NCBI RefSeq assembly: GCF_910592395.1
Contig: NC_088308.1
Coordinates: 19,669,501-19,733,500 of the forward strand
Source: Lineus longissimus
Lineage: Eukaryota; Nemertea; Pilidiophora; Heteronemertea; Lineidae
Reading direction: 5' to 3'
Length of the DNA stretch: 64,000 bases
Under the pieces are notes generated by a model that was not told where the DNA came from, made no database searches, and worked only from the letters and a program-made list of their open reading frames with translations. How positions within the stretch are numbered: the first letter of the stretch is position 1; each line of letters begins with the position of its first letter. Shown in pieces: positions 46,073 through 59,529 of this stretch. The translations under genes were made by a program, and so were the position numbers.

Positions 46073-49000
46073 ATGAGCTTTCTTTTGTAAGTTGTCATTT
46101 TCTGAAGTACTGAAATAATTCCTTGTCTGGCACAGGAAAAAGGTGACTCACAAGTCATGTTTGTCTGCTCAGTCTCTGTCTGACTGACTGTCTGTGGCAA
46201 ATATGATGAGGAATCCAGAATTTACTGCATCACCTTTTATTATTATGCAATGATGATGATGCTTCCATGATGATGATGATGATGATGATTGATTGATCAT
46301 CCCATCACAACAGTTTCTTTCTTGTCATCCATCCATGTCGGAACGAGTTTACAATCCCCGATCACACCCCAAAAAAAGGTCATCGGTTGACTAACCCAGC
46401 ACCACTGTTCAATGGTTTTATAGTTGAATGCGATCAAACTACGTCATTTCCGATCGGGGATTCTAAAGTTTAGCCATCCATGTCATCATCGTTCATGTCA
46501 TGATCATGTATAACTTTATACTAATGTCTAATGTTGCGCGATATTGTATCACCACTTCTGTGTTGTATCGCCATTTACGTCGTGACGTTATTCCAATTAC
46601 AAAGTGGCGATACAACGCAGACTCTTCTCACGACATGGGTATGGCGATTGGATCATCTTTTTTTACAAACAATAGCCAATAGGCCTTTTCGATAAAGATG
46701 AATCAGGGCCAAAACAAATCAAATGCGCACACTCGGGACACGTTAAAAGGCCTAAGCTGACTTTGGACAATTCCAAAGCCACTGTAACCCTTTGTTTTAG
46801 GTGAAAGGCACAGCTGGTCAGCACCCAAACAAACTTCTTTGAAAAGGTTGATTGATACAAGGGAGTTTTTCTTGCCAACACATTTGAACTCGGTCTTGAA
46901 GAAGACAAAGGTCAAAGCGATGACTGTAGGCATTATTGGCCAGGGTGAAACCTATGTCCCTTTGACCTCTTAAAGTCCAGTTGTTTGGCAAAGGCATAAT
47001 TAGATGAGTAAGGTTATTTGGGCCAATTACACTAGATCTTGTAGCAGAGGTGTTAAACTAGTAAACAGGGATACATTTATGGAAATATTGTCTTCTTTTT
47101 CAGTGGAAGTCGAAATAACAAGACATTCAAGCCAAAGAAGAACATTCCTGAGGGTACTCACCAGTATGACTTGATGAAGCATGCCGCTGCCACTTTAGGC
47201 AGTGGCAATTTGCGGCTGGCAGTCCTGTTGCCAGAAGGGGAAGATCTAAATGAATGGGTTGCAGTCAACAGTAAGTGCTATTTTTGCTCCAATGTTATGT
47301 TCTCAGCATGGGGTGATGGAGGGCTGTCACCAAACCCTAAACTTCTGTCCATCCAGAGGAGAGTTTCAGGTAGTTGAGTCGCCTGAGAGCCAAAGGTAAG
47401 GAAGCAGGGAGATCTGAAGACGGAAGCCTTGTAGTGTGAAGACTGCAGCAACTATGATAGTGGTTAAAACCGCCTGGTTCATAACTCCCCACAGGAGTAT
47501 TCTTCAGGTTGTACAGTTCATTGTGGTAAAGAGAGTGGTTTAGTTCTCCCAAGTCGAGCTCATGGGAGTGAATTAATACAACTCTCGGGCTATTCAAATG
47601 TGAAGGCCTGGGGTCACCACACCACTGTAAATCTGTGTGTCCTTGAGCAAATCACGTGACCTGATTTGCTTCTCATCACTCATCTGAAGAGTAAATGGGT
47701 ACCTACATGAACTGGCATAGATGGCAAAATATGAATCCACATCATAAACTAACAGCAACACCATGCAATATTGGTCTAAAATGCACTTGCTGCTGATAGT
47801 GATATCATCACTTTTAGTAGTTTTAATACAGTGCACATGTTAGATAAACTTCATGGTGCATGTGATCTTGACTATTGATTAAACTATTGACATTTTGTCG
47901 TGTTTCTGCTCAGCACACTGGATGTATATGAGCTTTCGGTATTTTATTTGCAGTTCTTGAGTTCTTGGCCGACTGTAACCGGTAATATTAGCACTGTTAT
48001 TCATTTGACACCCACAGATAAAATCTGTCTGGGAAAGTTGCCAAGCAATGAATTGATATTCCCACTCCTAAACCTGGAGCCAGTTGAGTAAGTGGTGGGT
48101 TTTTATAAAATATTCAAACCAGCGTGCAATCAATATTCATAAATTATACTACCGGTTTAAGTCTGGTATACGAATACATGCATTTGTACCATTACCATAA
48201 ACCTTACATGGTTTTCTGGAATCTGAGCTTGGTTGAAAACTTCCGCAATGACTAAATCGAATGTACCGGTACCATGATGAGCATTTATAACGTAGTCAAC
48301 AGCTGAAGTTTAAACAAAATGTCCAGATTTGTACATGTATCCAGTTGCATCCTGACGATTAAAGTAACTTTGCTTGTCAACTTCTGTTATTTATCAAGGG
48401 CACTTAAACTGTCCCTGTGATTGAGATTGTGTGCCATTAAATCTGTGGTGTACTCCCACATGCTCAATTCCGAGCCTGGTTTATGTATCGGGTGCATTAT
48501 AACACTGTAGTACAATAATCAATATTTTGATATTGGTATTCGCTGCCACACGCCAGCCTCTGGGGCTTCTCTGATGGAAATTGATAGAGGATGATGTCAT
48601 TGCTGTAAAGAGACTGTGCAGTACAAGTGCACCGGTGGCCTAAGTTATGACCACAGGTTACTTTTCGCCTGTAAATAATGTTTCTTCTGATGTCACAAAA
48701 TAGCAGTACCCCGAATGCTCCTTCGAGGACTGTGAGATGATCACACGTATCTACTTTGAAGAAGTGTCCTGGAAATGAAAATTCTGCGATAAAAATATTA
48801 CTCTGTGTAGCATTTCAGATGTGAAAAATCCGTACTATCAGTATATCACTGATCCAGCTCCTGGTTCGGAAAAATGAAAGTTCCTGCCCAACTTCTCTGC
48901 TAAAACATACTTGCTCATTGTGTGTTCACGTTGTCTTTTCAGCTGTCGACTTCTTCAATCAAATCAACATGCTTTATGGGACAATTACCGAATTTTGTAC

Positions 49001-49616
49001 ATCAGAAAAATGTCAAGTCATGTCAGCTGGACCAAAATACGAATACCATTGGGCAGATGGTACAACAATCAAGAAACCGATTAAATGTTCAGCGCCAATT
49101 TATATTGATTATTTGATGACCTGGGTGCAGGATCAGTTGGATGATGAAACATTATTCCCATCGAAAATAGGTGAGAGACCCAGTCTTTGTTTATCTTTTA
49201 AGAGATCTGATCCTGAAGTTTGTTTTAAAAGCATGCCTCATGGATGTTGAAATGGCTATGAAAATGTTTCAACCTTGATTCCCAATGAATTAACATTGAA
49301 AGATTGGTGAGAAAAGAGAACAGTTTGTAACATAAATTTAAAACTTTAATGTAAATTTCTTTTATTTCTTACAGGTGTACCATTTCCAAGAAATTTCCTA
49401 ACACAAGCCAAGCAGATTCTGAAGCGATTGTTCCGAGTCTATGCACACATCTATCATTCACACTTCCCCGAAGTCGTTCAACTTGGAGAGGAGGCCCATC
49501 TGAATACATCATTCAAGCATTTTATATTCTTTGTCCAAGAGTTTAATCTAATAGAAAAAAGGGAACTTGCACCCCTTCAGGAACTGATCGAAAAGTTGAC
49601 ATCGAAGGAGAGGTGA
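46073..49616 (+). CDS. MOB1: MOB kinase activator 1 (MOB1A/B orthologue)
   Basis: A Hippo-pathway scaffold that binds and activates LATS/NDR kinases downstream of MST. Exons: 46073-46086, 47104-47270, 48943-49170 and 49375-49616. Phases fit and give 216 aa, exactly the family length. The first exon encodes only MSFL plus two bases. The N-terminal KTFKPKKNIPEG, GSGNLRLAV and LPEGEDLNEW match metazoan MOB1. Zinc ligands are present: CTSEKC (two cysteines) and HIYHSH (two histidines). The acidic kinase-binding surface is kept, as are DFFNQINMLYG and TWVQDQLDDETLFPSKIG. The threonine equivalent to MST-phosphorylated Thr35 is preserved in HAAATLGSGN; a Thr12 equivalent is also present (SRNNKTFKP). 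Intron 1 holds a MITE and other small repeats. Confidence 0.97.
46251..46296. repeat. (GAT)n microsatellite
   Basis: Two runs of TGATGATGAT, interrupted once by GCTTCC, in MOB1 intron 1. It is ordinary slippage-prone sequence. Confidence 0.8.
46340..46475 (-). mobile_element. Mutator-like MITE, right copy, inverted relative to left copy
   Basis: 136 bp, aligning along its full length to the reverse complement of the copy at 45208-45348. Differences are four substitutions and one 5-bp indel in a short ACAGT repeat. ATCCATGTC flanks both ends exactly (46331-46339 and 46476-46484). The different duplications prove two separate insertions. This copy lies in MOB1 intron 1. Confidence 0.85.
46532..46620. 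repeat. Inverted-repeat element related to 27671-27788
   Basis: Left end TGTTGCGCGATATTGTATC and the following CACCACTT are echoed inverted at the right end (AAGTGGCGATACAACGCA). The same arm sequence, with changes, occurs at 27671-27788. It is probably a small dispersed non-autonomous element in MOB1 intron 1. Confidence 0.45.
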
Positions 49617-52600
49617 GCAGTTTGCCATGGAGATTTGAGGACAGAATATTATAAAAGTTTCTAGTTGTTCTCTGACTGTTGGATTATTCTCAATGACTGC
49701 ATTTCTTCTTGACAGTTTGTTCTTGCAAAAGGACATCTGTTTTTTTCATTTGAGTTTAAGAACTCTGGCTTGTGCTGTCCTGATCAAAAGTAACAGTGGA
49801 TTCTTACTTTAGTCATACTCTTGTTGGTGGCTGATCTTGCAGGATAATCATATTGGTTTATCAAATTAAACATGCCAGTTGTGGTTGCACACATGAAGGA
49901 TGAATGGAGAGGAAGGAAGGGCTTTGTGCCGGAGACCAGGCTTTGGCACCAGACAATAAACCTCAACTGGGTTTTTTTCACATTGATTGTAATTTGTGTT
50001 TGGTCTGAGTTACTCTTGAACAGGGCTGTGAACCTACTGTGTAGCCAAGAATCTAGAGCGTTGTCATTTACTGCCTCAATTTATTTGCAGAACTGTATTC
50101 AAGTACAATGCATATCGCTTCATTGATAGATTGTCTGTACATATAGCCAGGCTTATTTTAGGTCTTTATCTTTGTTCACTCATGTTGCGATTGATCCTGT
50201 TCAAAGAGTGAGGTCAATTATTCTGACCTAGCAAATATTCTAGGCATCATGAGTTAAGCCAGAAAGACTTCCTCAGATATGCTGAAAATGTAATGAGCTG
50301 GGGTTCAGGTTTTGGCGACGCAGCAAATCACCATCTATCGCTTTCCATAGAGTATCCTGTTTGCGACTTAAAACCATAATCAAATCAGAGTGAGTGATAT
50401 GTGGATGTTTTAACATGTACCTTAGTGTAGTTGAATGCCTAGTGGAAGAATGACAGAAAGTCCATTAGTCATTGTTTCACTGGGACATTCTACCCTTGAC
50501 TATCTTCAGTCCATACTGCTTCCTTTAGAGTGGAGCAGTGATCTCATTCATCATTCATGTCTGTGGTGGGGGGGGGGTTACGAAATGGTATATATGGGTC
50601 TTTGCTGCCCAAGGCGGATGTATGAAAGTGCTTGTACCTTGTAATGCATGTATTGTGGCCCATTCGAGCACATTTGAATTGTGAATTGTGAAATTTATTT
50701 ATTTAAAATGTAACTTCTCATTTGTTTATTTTTTGTTTCATGTGCTTTCTTTTGAAGAAATACGTTCTGTATACCAATCCTAAGATTATAATCCCAAAAA
50801 ACTGTTGAAATGCGGCAAGGCTTTTCTGGATAAATAGGTGAAGTTCAAATGACATGAACAAGACTTCTGTGGAAACTAGAGTTCATTTCCGCTGTGTATT
50901 ACATAACAATTGACAGTGAAGGTGCTTATGTGTGTCCTGCCACATGTCACTTGATTCATTCTGCCATGCCTCAGTCACTGATTTTGGAAAATAAAGAAGT
51001 CAGCTTCAGAGTTTTTTTATCCTTTTAATGAAAGTGGAATTTGTCCATCAAGTCCAAAAATACTTGTATTAGCATGTAAGTGAGGAGCTGAAGAATTGCT
51101 GGGGAAAGTGGAAATCATTGAAATTTATTTTCTTGCCAGTTTGGTTGAACATATTCCAAACTCCAAATTGCAATCATATGCTTGGGTCATCTTAGGCAAT
51201 TAGTTTGTATTGGACTTATTTGGCCTCTTGTGTATACTGTACATGCATCCTGACAATATCACTAATTATCAGGCCTTTTCAATTTCACTTGAAACGTACT
51301 TACATACTTACATGTGTATAAAGGAGAAGTTGTGTTGCAGGCCCTGTTTGCAACAGGATGCTGTACGTGTTCATTCAGTGTGAGAGTCCTACATGTACCT
51401 GTCAATATTTGCTTCTCTTCAAAGTGTAATTCCAGAAAAAGTGTGATTTGAAAAGAAATTGTATTGTCAGGAAAGGCGTGTCTATCATGTATATATTCTT
51501 TTAGTATTATAGTTGTATATATGTAGGTCTTATAGTCATAAGTATATGTGTCATAATACTGCTAATAGGACCAACTTAGCATGTGTTTCTGGAGTAAAGA
51601 TGTCGTGTTAAAAAGGACAGCGTATTCTTTTGCACTAGTTTTCATTGGTCATAGAAAAGAACAAGGAACATTTGCTTAGCATGTAGTAAAGAACTAGAAA
51701 CTTTCCCTTGTAGTAGTACCCAGAAATCCAGACTACTTGGTGATGTACTGTGCAGTAGATCACCCTTTCTTTCTAAGCAATGTTTCCACCAAAGGCCATT
51801 TTGGATTAACTGTTGTACATTTCCCCACCCCAATTGTTCTTGTCTCATGGTGTTTTCTCTCACCAGTTGCAAGCTTTAAAAAAATAAGAATAATATCTGG
51901 TGTGCCATTCATTGTCGAGAACTGTATATTTGAGAGTTCATGATAGTACTTCGTTGTGCACCTCAAGTTCATTCCAGCTGGCCATTAGAAGAAAAATTAG
52001 ATACGCTAGGCTTTTGATGGCCCTCACATTATTGTTACATTCATTAATCCATTTATTATCATAGTCAACTAATTAAAAGTGCTTTATCACAGTATTTAGT
52101 TGGTAAGCAGTTCATTATATACAATATAATGGTAGTAAAATTCTTCATTTAACCATGTCTTTGAGTTTATTGCTTTGAAATGGATCATAACGTCCCCACT
52201 GCTGTGTTATTTTCTATCTTCCTGCATTATATGCTGATCATTTTAATGTTGACTGTGTCAAATCTGTCAATCAAGTGTCACCTGTGGTAATTTGTGTGTT
52301 AAACCTGAAAGTTGCCGCTGAACCATGTTCCGTCAGTTATCGTGGAAAAAAGATGTGTACAGTAGTTCATTGAATTGAACCTCCTTTGTATCAGTAGTGG
52401 GCACCACCTTCCGATCCTTGCACAAAATCTAGGGGAATTTGTTCATGGCGAAAGTGGTGATAGAACAAGCTTGCACTGCCTAGCATTAGTTTCAGTTAGA
52501 TTTTGGGGAAGATGAAGAACTGAGTATGATGAATTCTTGCTTTCTGTTTGTACGTGCGTCATAAACCAGCTTGTGATTGTGTGTATGTTATTCATAATCC

Positions 52601-53165
52601 CTCTCTTATAATAGTAGATGTCATATGGAAGTGCATGTACCCTCCGTTTATTTGTGTAATGTAGCTCTCACAATGAATTTATTGATGTATATAAAATGTA
52701 CATTGTAAATAGGCTATATGGTTGTACAGCTTGAATTTTAATATTGCTGGTCAATTTTCTGCTGATTAGTTCATACTTTGAATGCAGCATGGAAAACTAC
52801 CTTTAAGGTTAGCTTTAAGAACATGCCGAGGGAGTGGGAAATAGGGTAAGAGTTGTGGGGACTTCGAAGACCTTGCTCCACATACACGATTTCCTGCTCT
52901 AGCCTCTGCTCACTTGCATTTTACGCTTTCATACCAACTACTGGTATGATGACACAGCTGAAATATTGGCTGAAGTCCTATACATGTGGAATACTTTTTT
53001 TTAAACAGGGCATAAATTGCAGTTGTGGAGCAAAGGCCTTTATGATGTCCCTAGTTGAGCATTGGGATGAACTTTTCTTCATTTCATGACAATCTTCTGT
53101 ACTAACAGTTATTAACAGAAGTAAACTTATTTTGTCATCCGTTTATTGATAATAATGCAAATAAA
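49617..53165 (+). other. MOB1 3' UTR region
   Basis: AT-rich sequence after the MOB1 stop without another recognised gene. A candidate AATAAA lies at 53160-53165, just before the tandem-repeat block. A 3.5-kb 3' UTR would be long but typical of MOB1 genes. Confidence 0.45.
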
Positions 53166-53267
53166 TTGCTATTGTCAAATTTTGTTTTTGTCTGTTTTAA
53201 TATTGGTGCTTGTCCTGCCACAGATTCCCCTGTAGGGGTCTTCTTCTACAAACAATGATCTTCTCTC

Positions 53268-53945
53268 TGTTACACAAGACTTCCCCCCGTTGGTGCCATG
53301 GCCGACCACACATTCTTTAAGATGTGTTTACTGATACTTCTCTATTAGATATCATCACCTCACACTGAAGGAAAAACTAATGTTTCATCAGTTCCACAAG
53401 ACTGTCCCCTTATTGGCGCTTTGTCCTAACACATTCTCCTTGATGTGTTCACTCCTACATCAGATGATGTCATCCTGACACTGGGGGATAAACTAGGGAT
53501 GTTACATCAGTTACAAGAGGCTGCCCCCTCCCCCCAATTGGTGCCTTGTCCTACAACTAATTTTCTTGGATGTCTCAATAGTCATTCTATATTATGATAT
53601 CATCCCACATTGGAGGACGATACAGTAAGACTGCCCCCTTATTGGCACCCTGGCCGACTCCTACATACGATGATGTCATTCATCACACAAAAGACGGCTC
53701 CTGATGTTTTGTCTTTCCACACTCTCCTGGATATCCACACTTATTCTTTCTTGGATGACTTCATCACCTCAACATCGGAAGACAAAACAACAATGTGGCA
53801 TCAGTAACACAGGAATGCCTCCTTATTGTTGCTTTGTCTTACAACACGTTCTCCTGGACGTCCATTATCGTTTTATGTTAGACGGCTTCATCATCCCCAC
53901 CTTGGAGGACAAAAAGATGTTACATCTGTTCCTTGGCCCCTGCAA
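53268..53945. repeat. Degenerate tandem repeat, about 120-bp unit, five to six copies
   Basis: A unit built around CATCAGTT, ACAAGACTGCCCCCTTATTG, a gene-like TTGTCCTACAACA, CTCCTTGATGT, ATGATGTCATC and ACTGGAGGACAAAACTA recurs, with the phase starting near 53268, 53384, 53501, 53622, 53707 (partial) and 53796. Copies differ by many substitutions and deletions, so the array is old. It lies between the MOB1 3' UTR and the RBM22 3' end. Confidence 0.75.
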
Positions 53946-54175
53946 TCTATTGCTTGCAGACCAGTAAGACTTGGATTGACCGATTTTTTTGCTTGCATCC
54001 ACATGGAAAACAAAGTTATTTTCTTGAGATAAACGGGTTTACTGTTGTGAAGAGTTACCGTCCTTAGTATCCAACTCCTGAGGTTTCATTCTGATTGTAG
54101 GCAATGGGATGGGAATTTCCATATACATGAATCAAGAAAAACATGAAAAAACAGCAATGGGTTTTAAAATATTTC

Positions 54176-54181
54176 TTTATT
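54176..54181 (-). terminator. Candidate RBM22 polyadenylation signal
   Basis: AATAAA on the minus strand, about 570 nt beyond the RBM22 stop codon, in AT-rich sequence. Confidence 0.5.
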
Positions 54182-54748
54182 AAATGCATCCCTCAGAGTC
54201 GTGTGAGAATTCCACATTTGTTTCATTTTCTGTACATTTCAAATATGCATTTACGCTTGCAACAACCCACAACACTGAACATTATGAGCTGGTAATTTCA
54301 CAAAAATTGTGAACACCTGGGAATCATACATTCCAAATACTGTGGTCTTATGGGCAACCAATCTCCCTGTCCTCTGAGGCCAATGCAGGGACTCGGAGAT
54401 CTGCCACATTATCATGTACCACCTACAATTTCCAAAAAACCTCTTTTGCAGGGGTTAAAGGAGTGCAACAGTTGAGTTGGGTAAAATGACCATCAAGATA
54501 AAACCAAACATTTTTAGAATCTAAAAGTTACTATGAGTCAATAAAAATTTAACACAAAGACAGAGGACTATTACCAGCTCATTTTGAAGGCCTTGTTAAG
54601 TTGTTTGAGGATTATCTGTATTCGGTTTCCCCAGGCTTGAATAAAACTGATGAAAATCCAAAATTCTGATAGATCAACATGATTAAAGTCTGTCAAGCTT
54701 AGCTTCCATTTGTAAATCATTGTAAACATCAAGGTCATATCGAATTTA

Positions 54749-57700
54749 TCATGATGTCGACACTGGTCCTCCTACAAGCGTTAATCCTGGTGCTCCCATA
54801 CGTGAAGGATCCTGAGATGGGTAGTGGACCGGCATCAGTCCCCTCTGAAGTGGTACCGGTGGCCGCATGGGGGGTGGCCTCATGGGCATCATGCCCGGGG
54901 GTGGGGGAGGAAGACGCATACCTGAAAGCACACAATAGTTGTTCAAAGAATTTCATAAGCAAAAAGCACACACCAGAATATGGAAATTATTTTGAGTGAT
55001 AAATCATGTCCCTTCTATCCTTGTGTTTTTCACAGGTTATATCGTTACAGTGTAGTGTCATAATACAGAAAAACTGATTTAAAAGTGTGCAATACAAATG
55101 TGGAATATTAATATTATCATTTATTATTCCAACAAGCCACAACTGACCAAGCTAGCAAAGTGGTCGTTTTGCCTCAAATGGGAAGGAGTCAAATGACACC
55201 TCGGGAGTCACTGACATCTTGGAAAATATTAGTTGAATACATCTTGGTCTGAAAAGTAATGAAAGCCCTGTTCTTTTTCAAAACTAGCAAAATGGGTCAC
55301 AATTTACCTGGAGGTGGTCCATAGTGAGGTGGACGATGCATGAAACCCATTGGCGGTGGACCTCTCATCATAGGCGGACCCATACCAGGATGAAGTGGCA
55401 TCATGTGTGGGGGTCCTGCCAAACCAAAGAAGTTACTTCCCATATCACCCATCTCTTCTGGAGGTGGCGGTAATGCTGTAGGAAAGATGAAAGTATTAGC
55501 AAGCGTTGGCTTAAGGCACTTTCACCACGTCACATTTTCTGGTGTACACTCTAGGACAGCTGCTTTTACCAGATTGCCCATCAGTCAAGAGAAAACTGGA
55601 TGTGAAAGTTAAGAACTGCTATGGTCTTTCACTTCCCTGTCTAACACATAAAGATCATCAAGAGGCACCAAACCACAAACTAATACCATGACCATAACAG
55701 ACACTGACACTGATGTTCATTTTGCTACCATATCTTCAGCATCATTCAAACACAAAAATTGGATTCAAAATCTCAACTCACCCCCAGGTAATCCAGGTAC
55801 TGGTTCGAAAGGCTTTTCATTGTCACTACCGTCTTGTTTCGGTGCCGGTAGAGCAGCCTGGGATCGGCCCCACTTGATATTCAACCGGCGCCCACCAATG
55901 ATCAACCGATTGAATGACTTCTCACAGGCTCCTTCTGCTGCCTGCCGCTGTGTGAACTGTACGAATGCACATTGTTGTTTCGTTACCATGGTGACTGAAC
56001 GGATTTCACCAAACTGATAGAAATGATCCCTGAAAATTAACATAACACATTAGTCTCAACAATTTGCAATTTAAAATGCATTTTTTTCTGCATTACTACG
56101 CTTATACACAAACAGGATAGATCAGGAAATCCAAGGTAAAACCAACATTAACAGAAGCTATGACTTAGAGGGGCATAAACAATCTACAAGCAACGTAATT
56201 TGTCACAGGGCACAACCCCAACAATAGTTACAATTTTATATGATAATGCAAAAGAATCAAGAGTTCGAGCTAGAGCTAAAAAGATTTTATTCATGCTCTT
56301 GTTCATCAAATCCTACCTAAGGTCCTTTTCTGTCAGTTTATCCCCCAAGTTTCCCACATACAGTGTGGTTATAGTCTTGTCTTCTGGAGGCTCTAATGTT
56401 GGCATACTTGTGTAGCGTTTCATCAGTTTATCTGCGACAGGATCGTTTATACCATAGTATCTGTCTTTGATGTTCTGATCGGCAAGAGGGTCATCTGGAT
56501 CTGTGGGCTTCTCGTGTCTGTATAGAAAATAGTTAATTACTGAAAGTGGCTTTCAGAACTATTTTACAAATTTCAGGTCAACCGTTAATGAGTAAAAGGT
56601 GGCTGCCATGTCACATAAAAGAGACAGTTGGGGAAAGATGGCCGTCAAGAGCAATGTTTTACAAATATGAACCTTGAACTAACCTGTATGGGCACTCCTC
56701 CCCTCTTTTACACTCTCCCTTCACCCAGAAAGAGCAAATGTGTGGTCGATTACGTTTGTAATATGGCGTGGTCCTAGCAAGCTTAAGGAGCATATCACTG
56801 GTAGCTTGGGCTTTCCCAGCAAGTGCACCGACTGGGCTGACACCATCTGAATTTGTTATCTGCGAAAAACATAAGTAACAGTGGCATAAAATGAATGGTC
56901 CCAATCAAAATGAAACAAACAAGATATAACTGGAAGTATTCACAGCCATTGACAATGATGATCACATCAAGTCATGCATTTTACTGGTCACTGTGATTCT
57001 CCCCAGGGAGCTGAGCTTAAATCCGGAATGTACAGGCCTATAGCTAGTGTCATACATGTATTAAATGCGAAGCACTTTGATACAAGATATAGCGCTACAG
57101 TATAGGAGTATCACATAGAAGATGATTACATTATCATTGATACTCAACATCAGTATTCGACTTAAATTTTTTAAGAAGAAACTTAAACTTACAGCTGTTT
57201 CCATATTCTGTGTGTAATATTCTTTGTTGACATCAGACTTAGGCATCTCGTCCTGAATCTTAAGTGCTGCATCCCGAACTTGAATTGGTAAACCTGCAAA
57301 TGGAAACAACAAATATCAGGCACATGTTTCATTATTCAGTTATTATACTGTAAAAAGACCCACAACAGAGCCAGATCATACCTGACCTCTTCTTGGGTTT
57401 ATTTTCCATCAAACTTGGTTTAATCTCTATAAGATTTCATTCACCACGTTTATCAAGTGCAATATTATATTATACCCCAGAGGCAAAGAACAGTGACATA
57501 AAACTGATTACATGATCATGCTCGGCTGACCAAAGCATAAGACATTGTAAGTGTTCACTGACACAGAATCTGTCTGATAAAAACAGTTGCTATAAACATG
57601 GAGAATGTACCTTTGATGCCTGTGTCTTCAAATGACAAAGTAGCCATTCTGACAACTACTCACCATATTCTAAATCTAAGAGGCAGGTCTGGCAAACATT

Positions 57701-58693
57701 CTTTATTTTTGAACATGTCTGGCAGACTTCTGTCTTCTTAAACCTCATGCGTGCTCCAGGGCACCACCTGAATACTGTGAAGGGTCGCACGCAGATCTTA
57801 CATTCTCGTCCATATTTCTCTTTGGTCTGAAAATAACCATTACTGAATAGATTATAAAATTATTTAATAACAATAATAATGAGTCTTTTATAACAATTAG
57901 TCTTCCTCATAACGACAGTGGAGATTGCACTAGGGATCTCTGGAATGCCAGTCACTATACCGCAATGGCTCCTTTAATTTTGCCGTTCCATAGTCAAGAA
58001 AGAAGAGTACCAAACCACAATATATGGATCAGGATCATGCTTACCATTCTGATGTAAGGATTATCTCCCAAACATGTCTGACACAAAGTTGGGAACTCCT
58101 GCAATGGAAGAAGAAAACTACAGTTAATATAAATTACAATAATTTGTGATCAATTAATCACACTGGCTCATATAATCTTCATTTAATTCTTTGGTCTCTG
58201 TTTTATCAATACATATCATGTGTTGAATGATTCACCTGACATTTGAATGAATTTGGTCCCATCGATTGATGCGGGCTTGGATTCATTTGTTAGTTCACAC
58301 GAGTAAATTATATCCTGCCGCCCTTGCAATCGCCATCGAGCTATGTTGTGTGACTCTGTAGTGTAGTTGACGACAGGCGTTGTTGTCATGATGATCACAC
58401 AGGCTTTGGAAAGGTACATGCCTGTCTTGCTCCCCTTGCATGCCATGGCTATGCAAGAAGCCGCAGAAGCACTAGCGCGCCACCTATCAGCAGTTCTCGA
58501 AGGCGATCGACGTCAACTTCCAAGCCATTTCACTCATTGTTGTAGATCCTTCTGCCAATTATCTAAACCTATTTCGAATCTACAAGTATGTGAGTATAAA
58601 ATGAAGCTAAATCAAGCAAGAAAATCTATATATACTAACCGAATCTTCCCAATTTTGTCGATTATACGTATTTGCTCCTTTTGAGGTCGCCAT
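54749..58693 (-). CDS. RBM22: Pre-mRNA-splicing factor RBM22 (Cwc2-type)
   Basis: A nuclear component of the activated spliceosome that contacts U6 snRNA and the intron near the catalytic core. Exons (minus): 58693-58640, 58098-58045, 57826-57664, 57293-57193, 56859-56684, 56517-56317, 56029-55782, 55475-55308 and 54921-54749. Phases fit and give 445 aa, versus about 420 in vertebrates. The N-terminus [11 protein letters not shown] leads to cysteine-rich zinc motifs ([50 protein letters not shown]). The CCCH finger at about residues 165-184 reads [19 protein letters not shown], split by an intron before the histidine. The RRM (about 232-305) has TLYVGNLG and CAFVQF. A Pro/Met/Gly-rich tail includes [12 protein letters not shown]. 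The start codon sits in AAAGATGGCGAC, close to the TISU/YY1 motif. Confidence 0.97.
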
Positions 58694-58697
58694 CTTT
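58685..58697 (-). promoter_or_regulatory. YY1/TISU-like start-codon context of RBM22
   Basis: AAAGATGGCGACC around the start codon is two bases off the TISU consensus SAASATGGCGGC. Such motifs direct both transcription through YY1 and initiation on very short 5' UTRs. Function here is inferred. Confidence 0.45.
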
Positions 58698-59517
58698 GAA
58701 ATTGGGCAATTCCGTATTCCGAAGAGAACTATTCGTACTTATTTATATATTATTACTCATCAATAAAATACTTCACATAAAATAACATGTACTATTTAGA
58801 TACAGTTGTTAGTTTTTTAGAGATTAATTTTATCTATTTACTGAATAGTGTGGGCCTGCATTGTCGGCTGTGAATATCTGCTATTATTGTCAGAAAATAA
58901 ACAAGGAGATTGCAGGAGAAGATACCAACTAATTTACTGTTTACTCAATAACGGTATTACTGACACTTCTTAACTCACCTTCTACAGTTAGATCAGTACT
59001 CTGCGTTCAAAGGTATATCGTTAAATGTAAAAGTTTTGGTACGGTTTTTCTTATTTTTGCATTATGAAAATGTTCAATTTCACCAACAAAATCCACACAT
59101 ACATCTGACATGACATATCCATCATTATCATATCTATATCATAATACTATAAGGCGGCTCGCTAAAGTGCCATTTGGGGGTCGTGTTTCGTCTCGAAATT
59201 TTGCACGTTTGCAGGTGATATGTTATCCTGATGCAACGTCATGTTTATTTTCGGAAATTTACTTCAGCGGAGCAGTAATGAGGGATTTTTAATCGGACAC
59301 GGTCAATTCTCCTTATCACTCACGGAAGCCAAGCCATTGCTGTTCAGTTATGCAGGGGATTAATGAATCACCTGCACTCCCTGTGGGGTGACTAACACTA
59401 CCTGTTGAACGGCTGGCTGTAGGGGGATGATTGGAACAGCCTGTACACGTGTTGACCTGCTGAACCAAGGTTAATGTTATTTTCAATCCACGATTGTAGG
59501 TCACCTGATCTTCGAGA

Positions 59518-59529
59518 TTTCGCGGGAAA
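59518..59529. promoter_or_regulatory. E2F-like palindromic site
   Basis: TTTCGCGGGAAA contains the E2F core on the reverse strand (TTTCCCGC). It lies in the shared upstream region of RBM22 and stomatin-like protein 1. Which gene it serves, if any, is unknown. Confidence 0.4.

Noticed and set aside
55688-56017. 109-codon plus-strand frame
   Set aside because: It is antisense to RBM22 exon 7 and has no independent similarity.
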